Source of the DNA: Hyalangium gracile | GTDB lineage: Bacteria; Myxococcota; Myxococcia; Myxococcales; Myxococcaceae | DNA length: 64,000 bases | Reading direction: 5' to 3' | Assembly: GCF_020103725.1 (NCBI RefSeq) | Contig: NZ_JAHXBG010000009.1 | Span: 310,001 to 374,000 of the forward strand | Part shown: in pieces, positions 39,260 to 47,699 of the stretch | Layout: each line of letters begins with the position of its first letter | How positions within the stretch are numbered: the stretch's first letter is position 1 | Translations under genes and position numbers: made by a program | The notes under the pieces: generated by a model | Seen by the model: only the letters and a program-made list of their open reading frames with translations | Databases searched by the model: none | What the model was told of the DNA's origin: nothing

Positions 39260-40486
39260 ATGAAGAACCTGCGACTGCTGATCGCCGCCGTGTGCCTGTG
39301 CGCGCTCGGCCTGCTGCCTGTGACCGCCTCCGCCGCCGAGACGGAGATCGTCCTGTGGCACTCCTACCGCGCCGAGGAGAAGACCGCGCTGGAGAAGGTG
39401 GTGGCCGAGTACAACAAGGCCAACGCCGGCAAGACGAAGGTGACGACGCTGGCCGTCCCCTACGACGCCTTCGCCGACAAGATCACCGCCACCGTGCCGC
39501 GCGGCAAGGGGCCGGACCTCTTCATCTTCGCGCAGGACCGGCTCGGCGGCTGGATCGAGGCCGGCAACACCATCGAGCCCATCGACTTCTACCTGGATGA
39601 CGCGCTCAAGAAGCGCTTCATCCCCACCACGATGCAGGCGATGACGTACCGGGGCACCGCCTACGGCCTGCCGCTGAACTACAAGGTCATCGCGCTCATC
39701 TACAACAAGAAGCTGGTGCCCACCCCGCCCAAGACCTCGGGCGAGCTGGTGACGATGGCCAAGAAGCTCACCGACAAGAAGTCCGGGCGCTTCGGCCTGG
39801 CGTACTCGTACGGGGACTTCTACTTCCACGCGGCGCTGATGAACGGCTTCGGCGGCGGGGTGTTCGACGCGAAGTTCAACCCCACCCTCAACTCGCCGGA
39901 GAACCTGAAGTCCATCGACCAGCTGCTCAAGTGGATCGACAAGGACGGCATCCTCCCGGCCGAGCCCTCCTCCGCGCTCATCACCTCGCTCTTCAATGAC
40001 GGCAAGGCGGCCATGGTGTTCTCCGGCCCGTGGTTCCTGGGAGAGATCGCCAAGGGCATCGACTACGGCATCGCCCCGCTGCCCACGCTGGACGAGGCCG
40101 GCGGCAAGCCCATGCGCCCGTGGATGACGGTGGAGGGCGTGTTCGTGACGGCGCCCTCGAAGAACAAGGAGGCCGCCTTCGACGTGGCGAAGTTCCTCAC
40201 CAGCGCGTCCTCCGCCAAGGTGCTCGCGCTCGAGGGCCGCCAGAGCCCGGCCACCAACGAGGTGTACACCGACGCCCAGGTCTCCAAGGATCCGCAGCTC
40301 AAGGCCTTCCGTGATCAGGTGGAGGTGGCGGTGCCCATGCCCAACGTGCCGGAGATGACCATGGTCTGGTCGCCGGCCACCAGCGCCATGAACGGCATCC
40401 TCAAGAAGACCTCCAAGCCCAAGGAGGCGCTCGACAAGGCCCAGCAGCAGGTGGCCAAGGACGTCGCGGGGCTGCGCAAGAAGTGA
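39260..40486 (+). CDS. malE: Maltodextrin-binding protein (MalE-like)
   Basis: 408 residues. A signal peptide (residues ~1-25, ending VTASAA) precedes a type I periplasmic binding fold: TEIVLWHSYRAEEKTALEKV at the start, GPDLFIFAQDRLGGW, and NDGKAAMVFSGPWFLGEIAKG, close to the MalE landmarks. It would bind maltodextrin in the periplasm and dock on MalF/MalG. It starts 19 bp after malK and its stop overlaps the malF GTG by 4 bp. Ligand specificity is inferred from fold and neighbours; other oligosaccharides are possible. Confidence 0.92.
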   Translation: MKNLRLLIAAVCLCALGLLPVTASAAETEIVLWHSYRAEEKTALEKVVAEYNKANAGKTKVTTLAVPYDAFADKITATVPRGKGPDLFIFAQDRLGGWIEAGNTIEPIDFYLDDALKKRFIPTTMQAMTYRGTAYGLPLNYKVIALIYNKKLVPTPPKTSGELVTMAKKLTDKKSGRFGLAYSYGDFYFHAALMNGFGGGVFDAKFNPTLNSPENLKSIDQLLKWIDKDGILPAEPSSALITSLFNDGKAAMVFSGPWFLGEIAKGIDYGIAPLPTLDEAGGKPMRPWMTVEGVFVTAPSKNKEAAFDVAKFLTSASSAKVLALEGRQSPATNEVYTDAQVSKDPQLKAFRDQVEVAVPMPNVPEMTMVWSPATSAMNGILKKTSKPKEALDKAQQQVAKDVAGLRKK

Positions 40487-42594
40487 GCACCGCTTCATCG
40501 CAGCCCACGGGCGGCGCCTCCTCGGGCGCCGCCTCCCCCGGGAGCAGCTCCCCGGTCCCCTTCCCCGCAGGCTCCTCCTTGAATCCTCCTCAGACGACTC
40601 CCCCCGGCCCGCGGCGGCCGCGCGTGCTGGTGGGGCTGGCCCTGGCGCTCGGCCTGGGGCTGGCGGTGGCGTACGCCTTGCTGATCCGCGCGCGTGAAGA
40701 CGCAGACAGCGGCCTCGAGCAGCGCCAGGACATCATCTCCCTCAACGCCCTGTCGGAGCTCGCGCGGCGCGCGGGAGGCAGTGGCGACGGGGTGCGCGCC
40801 GTCGTCGCCGCGGTGAAGGAGCAGCTCCTCCCCGGCCGGTGGGTGCGCGTCATCGCCTTCTCCGGCATCCAGCTGGAGGCCTCGACGTTCCCGGAGGACC
40901 AGGGCGACAAGGCCCCGCCGCGGCGGCTGTCGCGCGAGGAGAAGCCCATCTACGATCGCGGGCAGCGGCTGCGCGCCGCGGTGGAGACCAACCGCGAGGA
41001 GGGCAACGCCCGCAAGCCCGAGCTCGAGCGGGCGGAGCTGCCCGGCACCGGGACGGCGGGGCAGCTCAACGGCGGGCTGCTGTACTCCGCGCCGGTGGAG
41101 GTGGACGGAGCGGTGGTGGGCATGGTGGAGCTGGCCACGCCGCCGCAGCTGGCCGCCGCGCCCCAGCCTCAAGAACAGGGCGTGGAGCGCCCCGGGCTGG
41201 GGCCGGTGCTGCTGGCCTTCTTCCTGCCGCTGCTGGCGGTGCTGGGTGCGTCCTTCGCGCCGCTGCGTCGCCAGTGGCAGCTGGTGGCGGTGGCGGCGGT
41301 GGCCTTCGTGGCGGGGCTGGGCGGCTACGCCACGTACTCCATGCGCTTGCTCGAGGACGGCGTGCGCGGCTCCCAGGCCCGGGTGGGCGAGCACCTGCGC
41401 GGCGTGACGGAGAAGGCCCAGGCGCTCATCACCGCGCAGAACCTGGCGGCCGAGCCGGCGCTCCAGCCCGACACCTGGGACACGGACTTCTACCGCCGCT
41501 CGCTGGGGCTGCTCACCGCCCAGGCCACGGTGAACGAGGCCGTCGTCACCCAGCGCGCGACCACGCTGCAGGGCCAGGCCGCCCGCGCCTTCCTCGGCCT
41601 GGGCGCGCTGGGGCTGGGGCTGCTGCTCTTCATCGGTCTGGGGGGCCTGCACCGCCTGGCCGCCACGGTGGTGGAGCACCGCGAGGCGTACGCCTACATC
41701 TTCCCGGCCATGCTGGGGATGCTGGTGCTCGTCTTCTTCCCCTTCTTCTACGGCATCACCCTCTCCTTCACCGACGCCAACCTCTACAACACCAACCAGC
41801 CGCTCACGGACATCTGGATCGGCCTGCGCAACTACGTGGAGATCCTCGGCGACTTCAACATCGCCCAGCGGGGCGAGGGCGGCGTCTGGGTCTTCAACTA
41901 CCTGAACTTCTACTGGACGCTCTTCTTCACGGTGGTGTGGACCATCACCAACGTGACGATCGGCGTGTCCGTGGGCCTGCTGCTGGCGCTCATCCTCAAC
42001 ACGCCCAACCTGGCGATGCGGCCCCTGTACCGGGTGCTCCTCATCCTGCCGTGGGCCATGCCCAACTACATCACCGCGCTCATCTGGAAGGGCATGTTCC
42101 ACCAGCAGTTCGGCGTGGTGAACCACGTCATCCGCATGTTCGGCGGGCAGGGGCTGTCCTGGTTCGAGACGCCCTTCACCTCGTACCTCACGGCGCTGGC
42201 CACCAACGGCTGGCTCAGCTTCCCCTTCATGATGGTGGTGTCGCTGGGGGCGCTGCAGTCCATCCCCATGGAGCTGTACGAGGCGGCGCGCGTGGACGGG
42301 GCCAGCCGGTGGCAGCAGTTCACCGCCATCACCCTGCCCTCGCTCAAGCCCGCGCTGGTGCCGGCCATCATCCTGTCGGTGGTGTGGACCTTCAACATGT
42401 TCAACATCATCTTCCTGGTGACGGAGGGTGAGCCGGGCAACTCCACCGAAATCCTCGTCACCCAGGCCTACAAGTTCGCCTTCCAGCGCTACCGCTACGG
42501 CTACGCGGCGGCCTACTCCACCGTCATCTTCGGCATCCTGCTGCTCTACAGCATGGTGCAGAACCGACTCTCGCGCGCCACGGAGGCGACCTGA
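40483..42594 (+). CDS. malF: MalF-like permease with large N-terminal extracytoplasmic extension
   Basis: 703 residues, about 190 longer than enterobacterial MalF. Residues 1-45 are a Ser/Pro-rich cytoplasmic tail; helix ~48-67; an extracytoplasmic segment ~70-228 with a strand pattern like a PAS/Cache fold (GRWVRVIAFSGIQLEAS, GGLLYSAPVEVDGAVVGMVE); helices ~230-250 and ~266-285; a second, helical extracytoplasmic segment ~290-388. The MetI-type permease core follows from ~410. The EAA loop YEAARVDGASRWQQFTAITLP, which contacts MalK, is intact. GTG 40483 overlaps the malE stop. The extension is not needed for transport in known relatives, so a sensing role is possible. Confidence 0.9.
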   Translation: MSTASSQPTGGASSGAASPGSSSPVPFPAGSSLNPPQTTPPGPRRPRVLVGLALALGLGLAVAYALLIRAREDADSGLEQRQDIISLNALSELARRAGGSGDGVRAVVAAVKEQLLPGRWVRVIAFSGIQLEASTFPEDQGDKAPPRRLSREEKPIYDRGQRLRAAVETNREEGNARKPELERAELPGTGTAGQLNGGLLYSAPVEVDGAVVGMVELATPPQLAAAPQPQEQGVERPGLGPVLLAFFLPLLAVLGASFAPLRRQWQLVAVAAVAFVAGLGGYATYSMRLLEDGVRGSQARVGEHLRGVTEKAQALITAQNLAAEPALQPDTWDTDFYRRSLGLLTAQATVNEAVVTQRATTLQGQAARAFLGLGALGLGLLLFIGLGGLHRLAATVVEHREAYAYIFPAMLGMLVLVFFPFFYGITLSFTDANLYNTNQPLTDIWIGLRNYVEILGDFNIAQRGEGGVWVFNYLNFYWTLFFTVVWTITNVTIGVSVGLLLALILNTPNLAMRPLYRVLLILPWAMPNYITALIWKGMFHQQFGVVNHVIRMFGGQGLSWFETPFTSYLTALATNGWLSFPFMMVVSLGALQSIPMELYEAARVDGASRWQQFTAITLPSLKPALVPAIILSVVWTFNMFNIIFLVTEGEPGNSTEILVTQAYKFAFQRYRYGYAAAYSTVIFGILLLYSMVQNRLSRATEAT

Positions 42595-43472
42595 TGGCCA
42601 CGCGTCGCGAAGGCTTCCCCCACCTGCCGCTCCACGTGCTGCTGGTGGTCTTCACCCTCTTCACCATCTACCCCATCCTCTGGGTCGTCACGATCGCCTT
42701 CTCCGGGCGGCAGAACCTGGCCATCGCCACGCTGCCGGCGGACCCCACGTGGGTGGACCGGCTGCGCGCCATCACCCCGTGGCCGGAGGTGTGGTCCCTG
42801 TCCAACTTCACCTCGGTGATGACGGATCAGCCGTTCGCCCGGTGGATGCTCAACAGCGCCATCATCGCCGTGGGCACCACCGTGGTGGGCGTCTTCCTGG
42901 CCTGCACCGCCGCCTACGCCTTCAGCCGCTTCAAGTTCCCCGGCCAGCGCACCGGCATGATGGCCTTCCTGGTGTCCCAGATGTTCCCGGGCACGCTGAT
43001 GCTCATCCCCCTGTTCATCATCCTCGTGCAGTGGCTGGGGCTCGGCTCCTCGCGCCTGGGCCTCATCATCGTCTACGCCACCACCTCCATCCCCTTCAGC
43101 GTGTGGATGCTCAAGGGCTACTTCGACACCATCCCCCGTGACTTGGAGGAGGCCGCGCTCATCGAGGGTGCCTCGGTAGGCAAGATTTTCTGGAGCATCA
43201 TTCTTCCCCTGGCCAAGCCGGCCGTCGCAGTCACGGCGTTGTTTTCTTTCATGACTGCCTGGAATGAGTTCATTCTGGCGGCTACCTTCATGGACCAGGA
43301 AGTCATGTACACGGCGCCGGTCGGGCTGCGCTTCTTCGTCGGCGGCTTCTCCCAGCAGTGGGGCTACTTCGCCGCCGGCTCCATCATCGTGTCGGTGCCC
43401 GTAGTGTTCCTGTTCCTGTTCCTCCAGAAGTACCTCGTCTCCGGCCTCACGGCTGGAAGCGTGAAAGGTTGA
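42594..43472 (+). CDS. malG: MalG-like permease
   Basis: 292 residues, normal length, six membrane helices. The EAA loop LEEAALIEGASVGKIFWSII is intact. It begins with the A of the malF stop (TGATG), so translation is coupled. FSRFKFPGQR and QMFPGTLMLIPLFIIL are typical MalG stretches. It forms the heterodimeric channel with the MalF-like subunit. Family and partner assignment are firm; substrate is inferred from the binding protein and surrounding amylases. Confidence 0.93.
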   Translation: MATRREGFPHLPLHVLLVVFTLFTIYPILWVVTIAFSGRQNLAIATLPADPTWVDRLRAITPWPEVWSLSNFTSVMTDQPFARWMLNSAIIAVGTTVVGVFLACTAAYAFSRFKFPGQRTGMMAFLVSQMFPGTLMLIPLFIILVQWLGLGSSRLGLIIVYATTSIPFSVWMLKGYFDTIPRDLEEAALIEGASVGKIFWSIILPLAKPAVAVTALFSFMTAWNEFILAATFMDQEVMYTAPVGLRFFVGGFSQQWGYFAAGSIIVSVPVVFLFLFLQKYLVSGLTAGSVKG

Positions 43473-43497
43473 AGTCGTTTCCCCAAGGAGAGCCGTC

Positions 43498-44310
43498 ATG
43501 AAGACCCGCCTCGCAAGCCTCACCCTCGCCGCATCGCTGCTCAGCCTCCCCGCCTTCGCCGACGGCAAGGTCACCTTCAAGGACCCGACGGGGGACGACA
43601 ACGGCCCGGGCACCTACAAGTACCCGACCGACACCGTCTACAAGAAGGGCTCGTTCGATCTGACCGAGCTGACGGTGGACAAGAAGGGCAACAAGGTCGA
43701 CTTCACCGTGGGCCTGGGCGCCAACCTGGAGAACCCCTGGAACATGAAGATGGGGTTCTCCACGCAGATGGTCTTCATCTTCATCGACACGGACGGCAAG
43801 GAGGGCAGCGGCCACACCGACGCGCCTCCGGGCCTCAACGTGCAGTTCGCCCCGGCCTCCGCCTGGGAGAAGCTGATCATCCTCTCGCCGCAGGAGTCCG
43901 CGCGCGTTCGCAAGGAGGTCGAGCTCAAGGCCGGCGGCCTGAAGGGCGACATCCTCGTCCCCGATCGCGTCAAGGGCAGCGGCAAGAAGGTCAGCGGCAG
44001 CGTGGACGGCGCGGGCCTGGCGGGAGACCCCAGCCAGTGGGGCATCCAGGTGGTGGTGCAGTCCAACGAGGGCTTCCCCGCCGGCAATGACATGCTCACC
44101 CGCAAGGTGAACGAGTACGAGGGCCAGCACCGCTTCGGCGGCGGCAACGACGGCGACTGCGATCCGCACGCCATCGACATCCTGGCCGGCAGCGGCAAGG
44201 GTGACGCCTCCGAGACCAAGGCCCAGCACGAGATGCTGAAGTACGAGTGCGCCGAGGACGGCAGCTCCAAGAGCAAGGCCACCCTGACGATGGTGCGCCA
44301 GGGCAAGTGA
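43498..44310 (+). CDS. Exported glucodextranase-C-like (DOMON/CBM9-type) protein
   Basis: 270 residues with a signal peptide (TLAASLLSLPAFA). The mature protein matches the C-terminal domain of glucodextranase-type proteins, a beta-sandwich near carbohydrate-binding or surface-layer modules: VTFKDPTGDDNGPGTYKYP at its start, then FDLTELTVDKKGNKVDF and VFIFIDTDGKEGSGHT. A Cys/Gly-rich piece (GGGNDGDCDPHAIDIL) is near the end. It lies 25 bp after malG and 95 bp before the barrel gene, so it belongs to the operon. A periplasmic or surface glucan-binding role is likely; no catalytic residues were seen. A related protein is encoded at 46682. Confidence 0.8.
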   Translation: MKTRLASLTLAASLLSLPAFADGKVTFKDPTGDDNGPGTYKYPTDTVYKKGSFDLTELTVDKKGNKVDFTVGLGANLENPWNMKMGFSTQMVFIFIDTDGKEGSGHTDAPPGLNVQFAPASAWEKLIILSPQESARVRKEVELKAGGLKGDILVPDRVKGSGKKVSGSVDGAGLAGDPSQWGIQVVVQSNEGFPAGNDMLTRKVNEYEGQHRFGGGNDGDCDPHAIDILAGSGKGDASETKAQHEMLKYECAEDGSSKSKATLTMVRQGK

Positions 44311-44337
44311 CGCTGTAGCTGAGATTCACAAGGACGT

Positions 44338-44386
44338 GGCCGGACCGCCGCGGGGGAAGTCTCCCCGCGGTGCAGTCGGTCTGGCC
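44338..44386 (+). promoter_or_regulatory. Long intercistronic hairpin before the barrel gene
   Basis: Inner perfect 8-bp stem CCGCGGGG (44348-44355) / CCCCGCGG (44363-44370), plus an outer stem GGCCGGACCG (44338-44347) / CGGTCTGGCC (44377-44386) with one mismatch. No U-tract follows, and the ribosome site GAGGAGGGG of the next gene comes ~5 nt later. It suits an mRNA-stabilising or processing element that sets different expression for the transporter and the barrel protein. Confidence 0.6.
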
Positions 44387-44405
44387 CTGAGGAGGGGTTC
44401 ACATC

Positions 44406-46598
44406 ATGTCGAAGAAGTTCTTGCGGAAGAGCGCCATGGTGCTCGCCGCGACCGCTACCCTGCTGCCCGCGGCGCCCGCCATCGCCCAGGACGCGCCGAG
44501 GCTCCAGATTGGCGGCACCACCTACACCAAGTGGCTCTGGGGCAACCTGCGTGACCAGGGCGCCATGTACAACTTCACCACCGTGCCCGGTGAAGGCTAT
44601 GGCGACAACGGCCAGGGCACCGAGCTGGAGCTCTTGCTCAACGCCCGGCTCTCCAGCCAGGTGGAGGTGCGGGGCCGCATCCACAGCCGCTTCAGCCAGA
44701 ACTTCTGGACGAACTTCGGCGGCTTCGGTGGCGACCCGTCCAAGCCCTGTCTCAACGGAGACTGCGGCGAGTTCGATCCGCGCTCCAACCAGTACATCAA
44801 GCTGCGCGGCATCGCCGTGGTCCTCACGCCGGGCTACCTGATCGACTCGGCCACCATCGGCGCCAATGACTTCGGCCAGTTCGATCCGTTCGTCATCGGC
44901 CGCATCCGCTACATCGACCGCGACAACGCCCACGGCATCCTCGTGCAGGGCTCGGGCTTCGAGCGGCGCATCACCTGGGACGCCACGCGCATCAGCCTGC
45001 CCCGGCTGTGGGCCGGCCCGTCCTTCAGCACGGGCCTGTTCCACGCGGCGGACGCGGCGTACGGCTTCCAGACGAAGTGGTCGCTGAGCGACGCGCTCGA
45101 GGTGGGCGGCATCTTCAGCTACGTGCACGACGCGGAGGTCGCCCCCGCGGACGTGGACGGCAACCTGGACGACGGGCGCGACACGACGCCCCGCTTCCGC
45201 AACGGCGTGGGTGGCGTGAAGGCGGCCTTGCGGCTGAGCGACACGGTGGACATCCGCGGCTCGCTCTACCACTCGTACTCCAACGCGGACCCGGTGCTGA
45301 CGCCCAAGGAGTTCGGGCTGAACGGGTACTCGCCGGTGCTGGCGGGCCGGCACGAGGACAACACCTGGAAGGTGGACGTCACGCTGAGCGATCCGCTGGA
45401 CATCGGCCTGTCGGTGAACCTGCAGGGCTTCAGCATCGGCGCGGACTACGTGGCCATCATGGCGGCGCGCCGCGAGTCGGACGTGCTGCTCACCGAGGGC
45501 CACGACGGCAGCTTCGCCTTCCCGGGCCCCTCCAACGCGTCCTACGGCGTGTTCGGCGGCAACCCCACGCGCATCGGCTACGGCGGCTGGACGAGCGAGG
45601 CGCAGCAGCTGGCCACCATCAACGTGGACAACGACTTCACGGACTTCGACGAGCCCATGGCGGAGACGGCCATCGGCTGGAAGGGCTTCACCGTGAACCC
45701 CATCTGGGGCAGCGGCAACCTGGATCTGTCCGGTGAGTACTCGTACATCACCTACAACACCAACTGGCAGGCGTACGACGACCCCAACACCTCGTACCTG
45801 AAGACGCCGTACCCGACGACGGAGCTGGACACCGGCGTGGGCCACAACTTCCGCACCGCCTTCCAGCCCTTCCAGGACAAGCAGACGCACATCGCGGTGG
45901 TGAAGGGCCGCTACGTGCTGGACATCGGCCGCGGCATCGACGTGTTCGGCAAGGCCAAGTTCATCCGCGAGCAGGACAAGCGCATCAACGACGCGCGCTT
46001 CCTGCCGTACCAGGCCGGCGCGTGCCCGGGTGACGGGCAGCCGTGCCAGGACCTGCGCAACGAGTACGCCCCGGGCCTGTCCACGGCGGACACCTTCGGC
46101 AACCCGAACGTCATCGAGTCCAACGGCCAGACGGGCTACCAGTGGAAGCCCTTCGACAGCCTGAGCGATGACGACCGGCTGCTGCGCTACTACGCCTTCA
46201 CGGCGGGCACGGGCTACCAGGTGTCGGACGACCTGTACGCCTCGCTGAGCTACACGAAGTACCTGGCCAACCTGTTCGACGGCAACACGGCCTTCCAGGC
46301 GTACAACCTCCACGAGATGGCCTCGGGCTTCCACAACAAGAACTCCATCGTGCTCAAGGCCAAGTACATCCTGGCGGGCGTGGAGTTCGGCGCGGAGGCG
46401 CAGTACGCGTTCGGCACCTTCAAGCCGAACTTCGGCTCGGGCTTCGTGTCCACGGTGGCGGACGAGCAGACGGCCAAGGACCACAACGTGGCGGTGGGCT
46501 CCGAGGGCTTCTTCAACCGCTTCAACGGTTGGAACAGCCTGGAGCGCCGCGAGTTCGAGCACTACCGGGCCAAGGTCTTCATGAAGGCCCAGTTCTAG
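44406..46598 (+). CDS. Large outer-membrane beta-barrel protein, putative maltodextrin porin
   Basis: 730 residues with signal peptide (MVLAATATLLPAAPAIAQ). The mature protein is rich in alternating amphipathic strands (ELELLLNARLSSQVEVRGRI, TVDIRGSLYHSYS, GSGNLDLSGEYSYI, EFGAEAQYAFGT) and ends in Phe (FMKAQF), the usual outer-membrane barrel signal. No plug or TonB box was seen, so a porin is more likely than a TonB receptor. Position within the Mal operon, between two glucodextranase-C-like proteins, suggests a LamB-like job for larger maltodextrins; it is not recognisably homologous to LamB by eye. The ribosome site is GAGGAGGGG. Confidence 0.8.
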   Translation: MSKKFLRKSAMVLAATATLLPAAPAIAQDAPRLQIGGTTYTKWLWGNLRDQGAMYNFTTVPGEGYGDNGQGTELELLLNARLSSQVEVRGRIHSRFSQNFWTNFGGFGGDPSKPCLNGDCGEFDPRSNQYIKLRGIAVVLTPGYLIDSATIGANDFGQFDPFVIGRIRYIDRDNAHGILVQGSGFERRITWDATRISLPRLWAGPSFSTGLFHAADAAYGFQTKWSLSDALEVGGIFSYVHDAEVAPADVDGNLDDGRDTTPRFRNGVGGVKAALRLSDTVDIRGSLYHSYSNADPVLTPKEFGLNGYSPVLAGRHEDNTWKVDVTLSDPLDIGLSVNLQGFSIGADYVAIMAARRESDVLLTEGHDGSFAFPGPSNASYGVFGGNPTRIGYGGWTSEAQQLATINVDNDFTDFDEPMAETAIGWKGFTVNPIWGSGNLDLSGEYSYITYNTNWQAYDDPNTSYLKTPYPTTELDTGVGHNFRTAFQPFQDKQTHIAVVKGRYVLDIGRGIDVFGKAKFIREQDKRINDARFLPYQAGACPGDGQPCQDLRNEYAPGLSTADTFGNPNVIESNGQTGYQWKPFDSLSDDDRLLRYYAFTAGTGYQVSDDLYASLSYTKYLANLFDGNTAFQAYNLHEMASGFHNKNSIVLKAKYILAGVEFGAEAQYAFGTFKPNFGSGFVSTVADEQTAKDHNVAVGSEGFFNRFNGWNSLERREFEHYRAKVFMKAQF

Positions 46599-46622
46599 TC
46601 AGCCGCTCGCTTCTTGCTTGAG

Positions 46623-46663
46623 AAGGGCCCGGCACGCGGCGACGCTGCCGGGCCTTTCTTTTT
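46623..46663 (+). terminator. Intrinsic terminator after the barrel gene
   Basis: Stem GGCCCGGCA (46626-46634) / TGCCGGGCC (46646-46654), extended by G-T and A-T pairs, followed by TTTCTTTTT. It lies 25 nt after the stop codon. The next gene on the same strand starts 19 bp later, so its expression needs read-through or its own promoter. Confidence 0.9.
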
Positions 46664-46681
46664 GCCCCAGGAGTCCTCTCC

Positions 46682-47689
46682 ATGCCGCTGCTCCGCCGCT
46701 CCACCCTGCTGCTCGCGCTGGGGGCCATGCTGGCCAGTGCGTGCCTCTCGCGGGGCACGCGCGGTGACCCGTCGCTCCTCACCCTGGCGGACCCCCGTGG
46801 GGACGACCATGGGGATGGAGACCTGCGCTACCCGCTGCGCGAGGACATGCCGCCGGGCTCCATGGATCTGCTCCTGCTCACGGCGTATCCGGAGGAGGGC
46901 GGTACCCGCTTCGAGGCGACCTTCGCCCGCCCCATCGTCCGGCCGCAGTCAGGGCGCACGGTGGACCTGAGCGGGGAGACGCAGGCGCAGCGGGCGCGGT
47001 TCGGCTTCTACACCTTCAACCTGGACCTGTACGTGGACACGGACCGGGCGCAGGGCTCGGGCCGCACGGACACGCTGCCGGGCCGGAACCTCACGCTGGC
47101 GCCCGACAGCGGCTGGGAGAAGGTAGTCGTGCTCACGCCCCGGCCGTTCGATGCGCGCGACGCGCTGCGAGGGTTCTGGCTGCAGGAGGCCCGCGAGGAG
47201 CGGCAGCGGCAGCAGGGCGCGCTGAGCGAGGCCGCGGCACGCGAGGTGGACACGGCGGTGGAGCGCGAGCTGGCCTCGCGGGTGTTCTTCCCCACCCGGG
47301 TGCGCGTCACGGGCGCCACGGTGGAGTTCTTCGTGCCGGAGGACTTCTTCGGAGGCGCGCCGCGGCCGGAGTGGGGCTACGCGCTCGCGGTGACGGCCGC
47401 CTCGATCGAGAACAAGGTGGACATGCCGGCGCTGTTCGGAAAGTCCGGGCCGCGAGGGCTGATGGTGCTGCCCATCGGGCCGGGCGACTCGAAGGAGCGG
47501 CTGGGCGGCGGACGGCTGGGAGACCCGAGCCAGTCCCCGGTGGTGGACCTGATCGTGCCCCCGGGCGTCACGCAGGAGCAGGTGCTCGGGCCGAATGCGC
47601 CGCCGTGGCCAGCGGTGGTTCCCGCGGGCCCGGCGACTCCGGCCGAGGCTCCCGAGGCCGCGCCCCCTGCTCCTCCCTCCGAGGGGTGA
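46682..47689 (+). CDS. Glucodextranase-C-like lipoprotein
   Basis: 335 residues. Signal peptide with lipobox LASAC (Cys ~20), ribosome site CAGGAG. The mature part has the same plan as the 43498 protein: LLTLADPRGDDHGDGDLRYP, GSMDLLLLTAYPEEGG and FNLDLYVDTDRAQGSGRTDT. It is therefore a paralogue with a longer body and a Pro/Ala-rich C-terminal ~50 residues. As a lipoprotein it may sit on the outer membrane and hold alpha-glucan near the barrel protein. It converges with the next amylase gene with 10 bp between the stops. Binding function is inferred. Confidence 0.78.
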   Translation: MPLLRRSTLLLALGAMLASACLSRGTRGDPSLLTLADPRGDDHGDGDLRYPLREDMPPGSMDLLLLTAYPEEGGTRFEATFARPIVRPQSGRTVDLSGETQAQRARFGFYTFNLDLYVDTDRAQGSGRTDTLPGRNLTLAPDSGWEKVVVLTPRPFDARDALRGFWLQEAREERQRQQGALSEAAAREVDTAVERELASRVFFPTRVRVTGATVEFFVPEDFFGGAPRPEWGYALAVTAASIENKVDMPALFGKSGPRGLMVLPIGPGDSKERLGGGRLGDPSQSPVVDLIVPPGVTQEQVLGPNAPPWPAVVPAGPATPAEAPEAAPPAPPSEG

Positions 47690-47699
47690 GGCGAACGGC

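Noticed and set aside
43638-46562. 974-codon minus-strand frame opposite the barrel gene
   Set aside because: Mirror frame of real plus-strand genes with skewed Val/Arg/His content and no domain.
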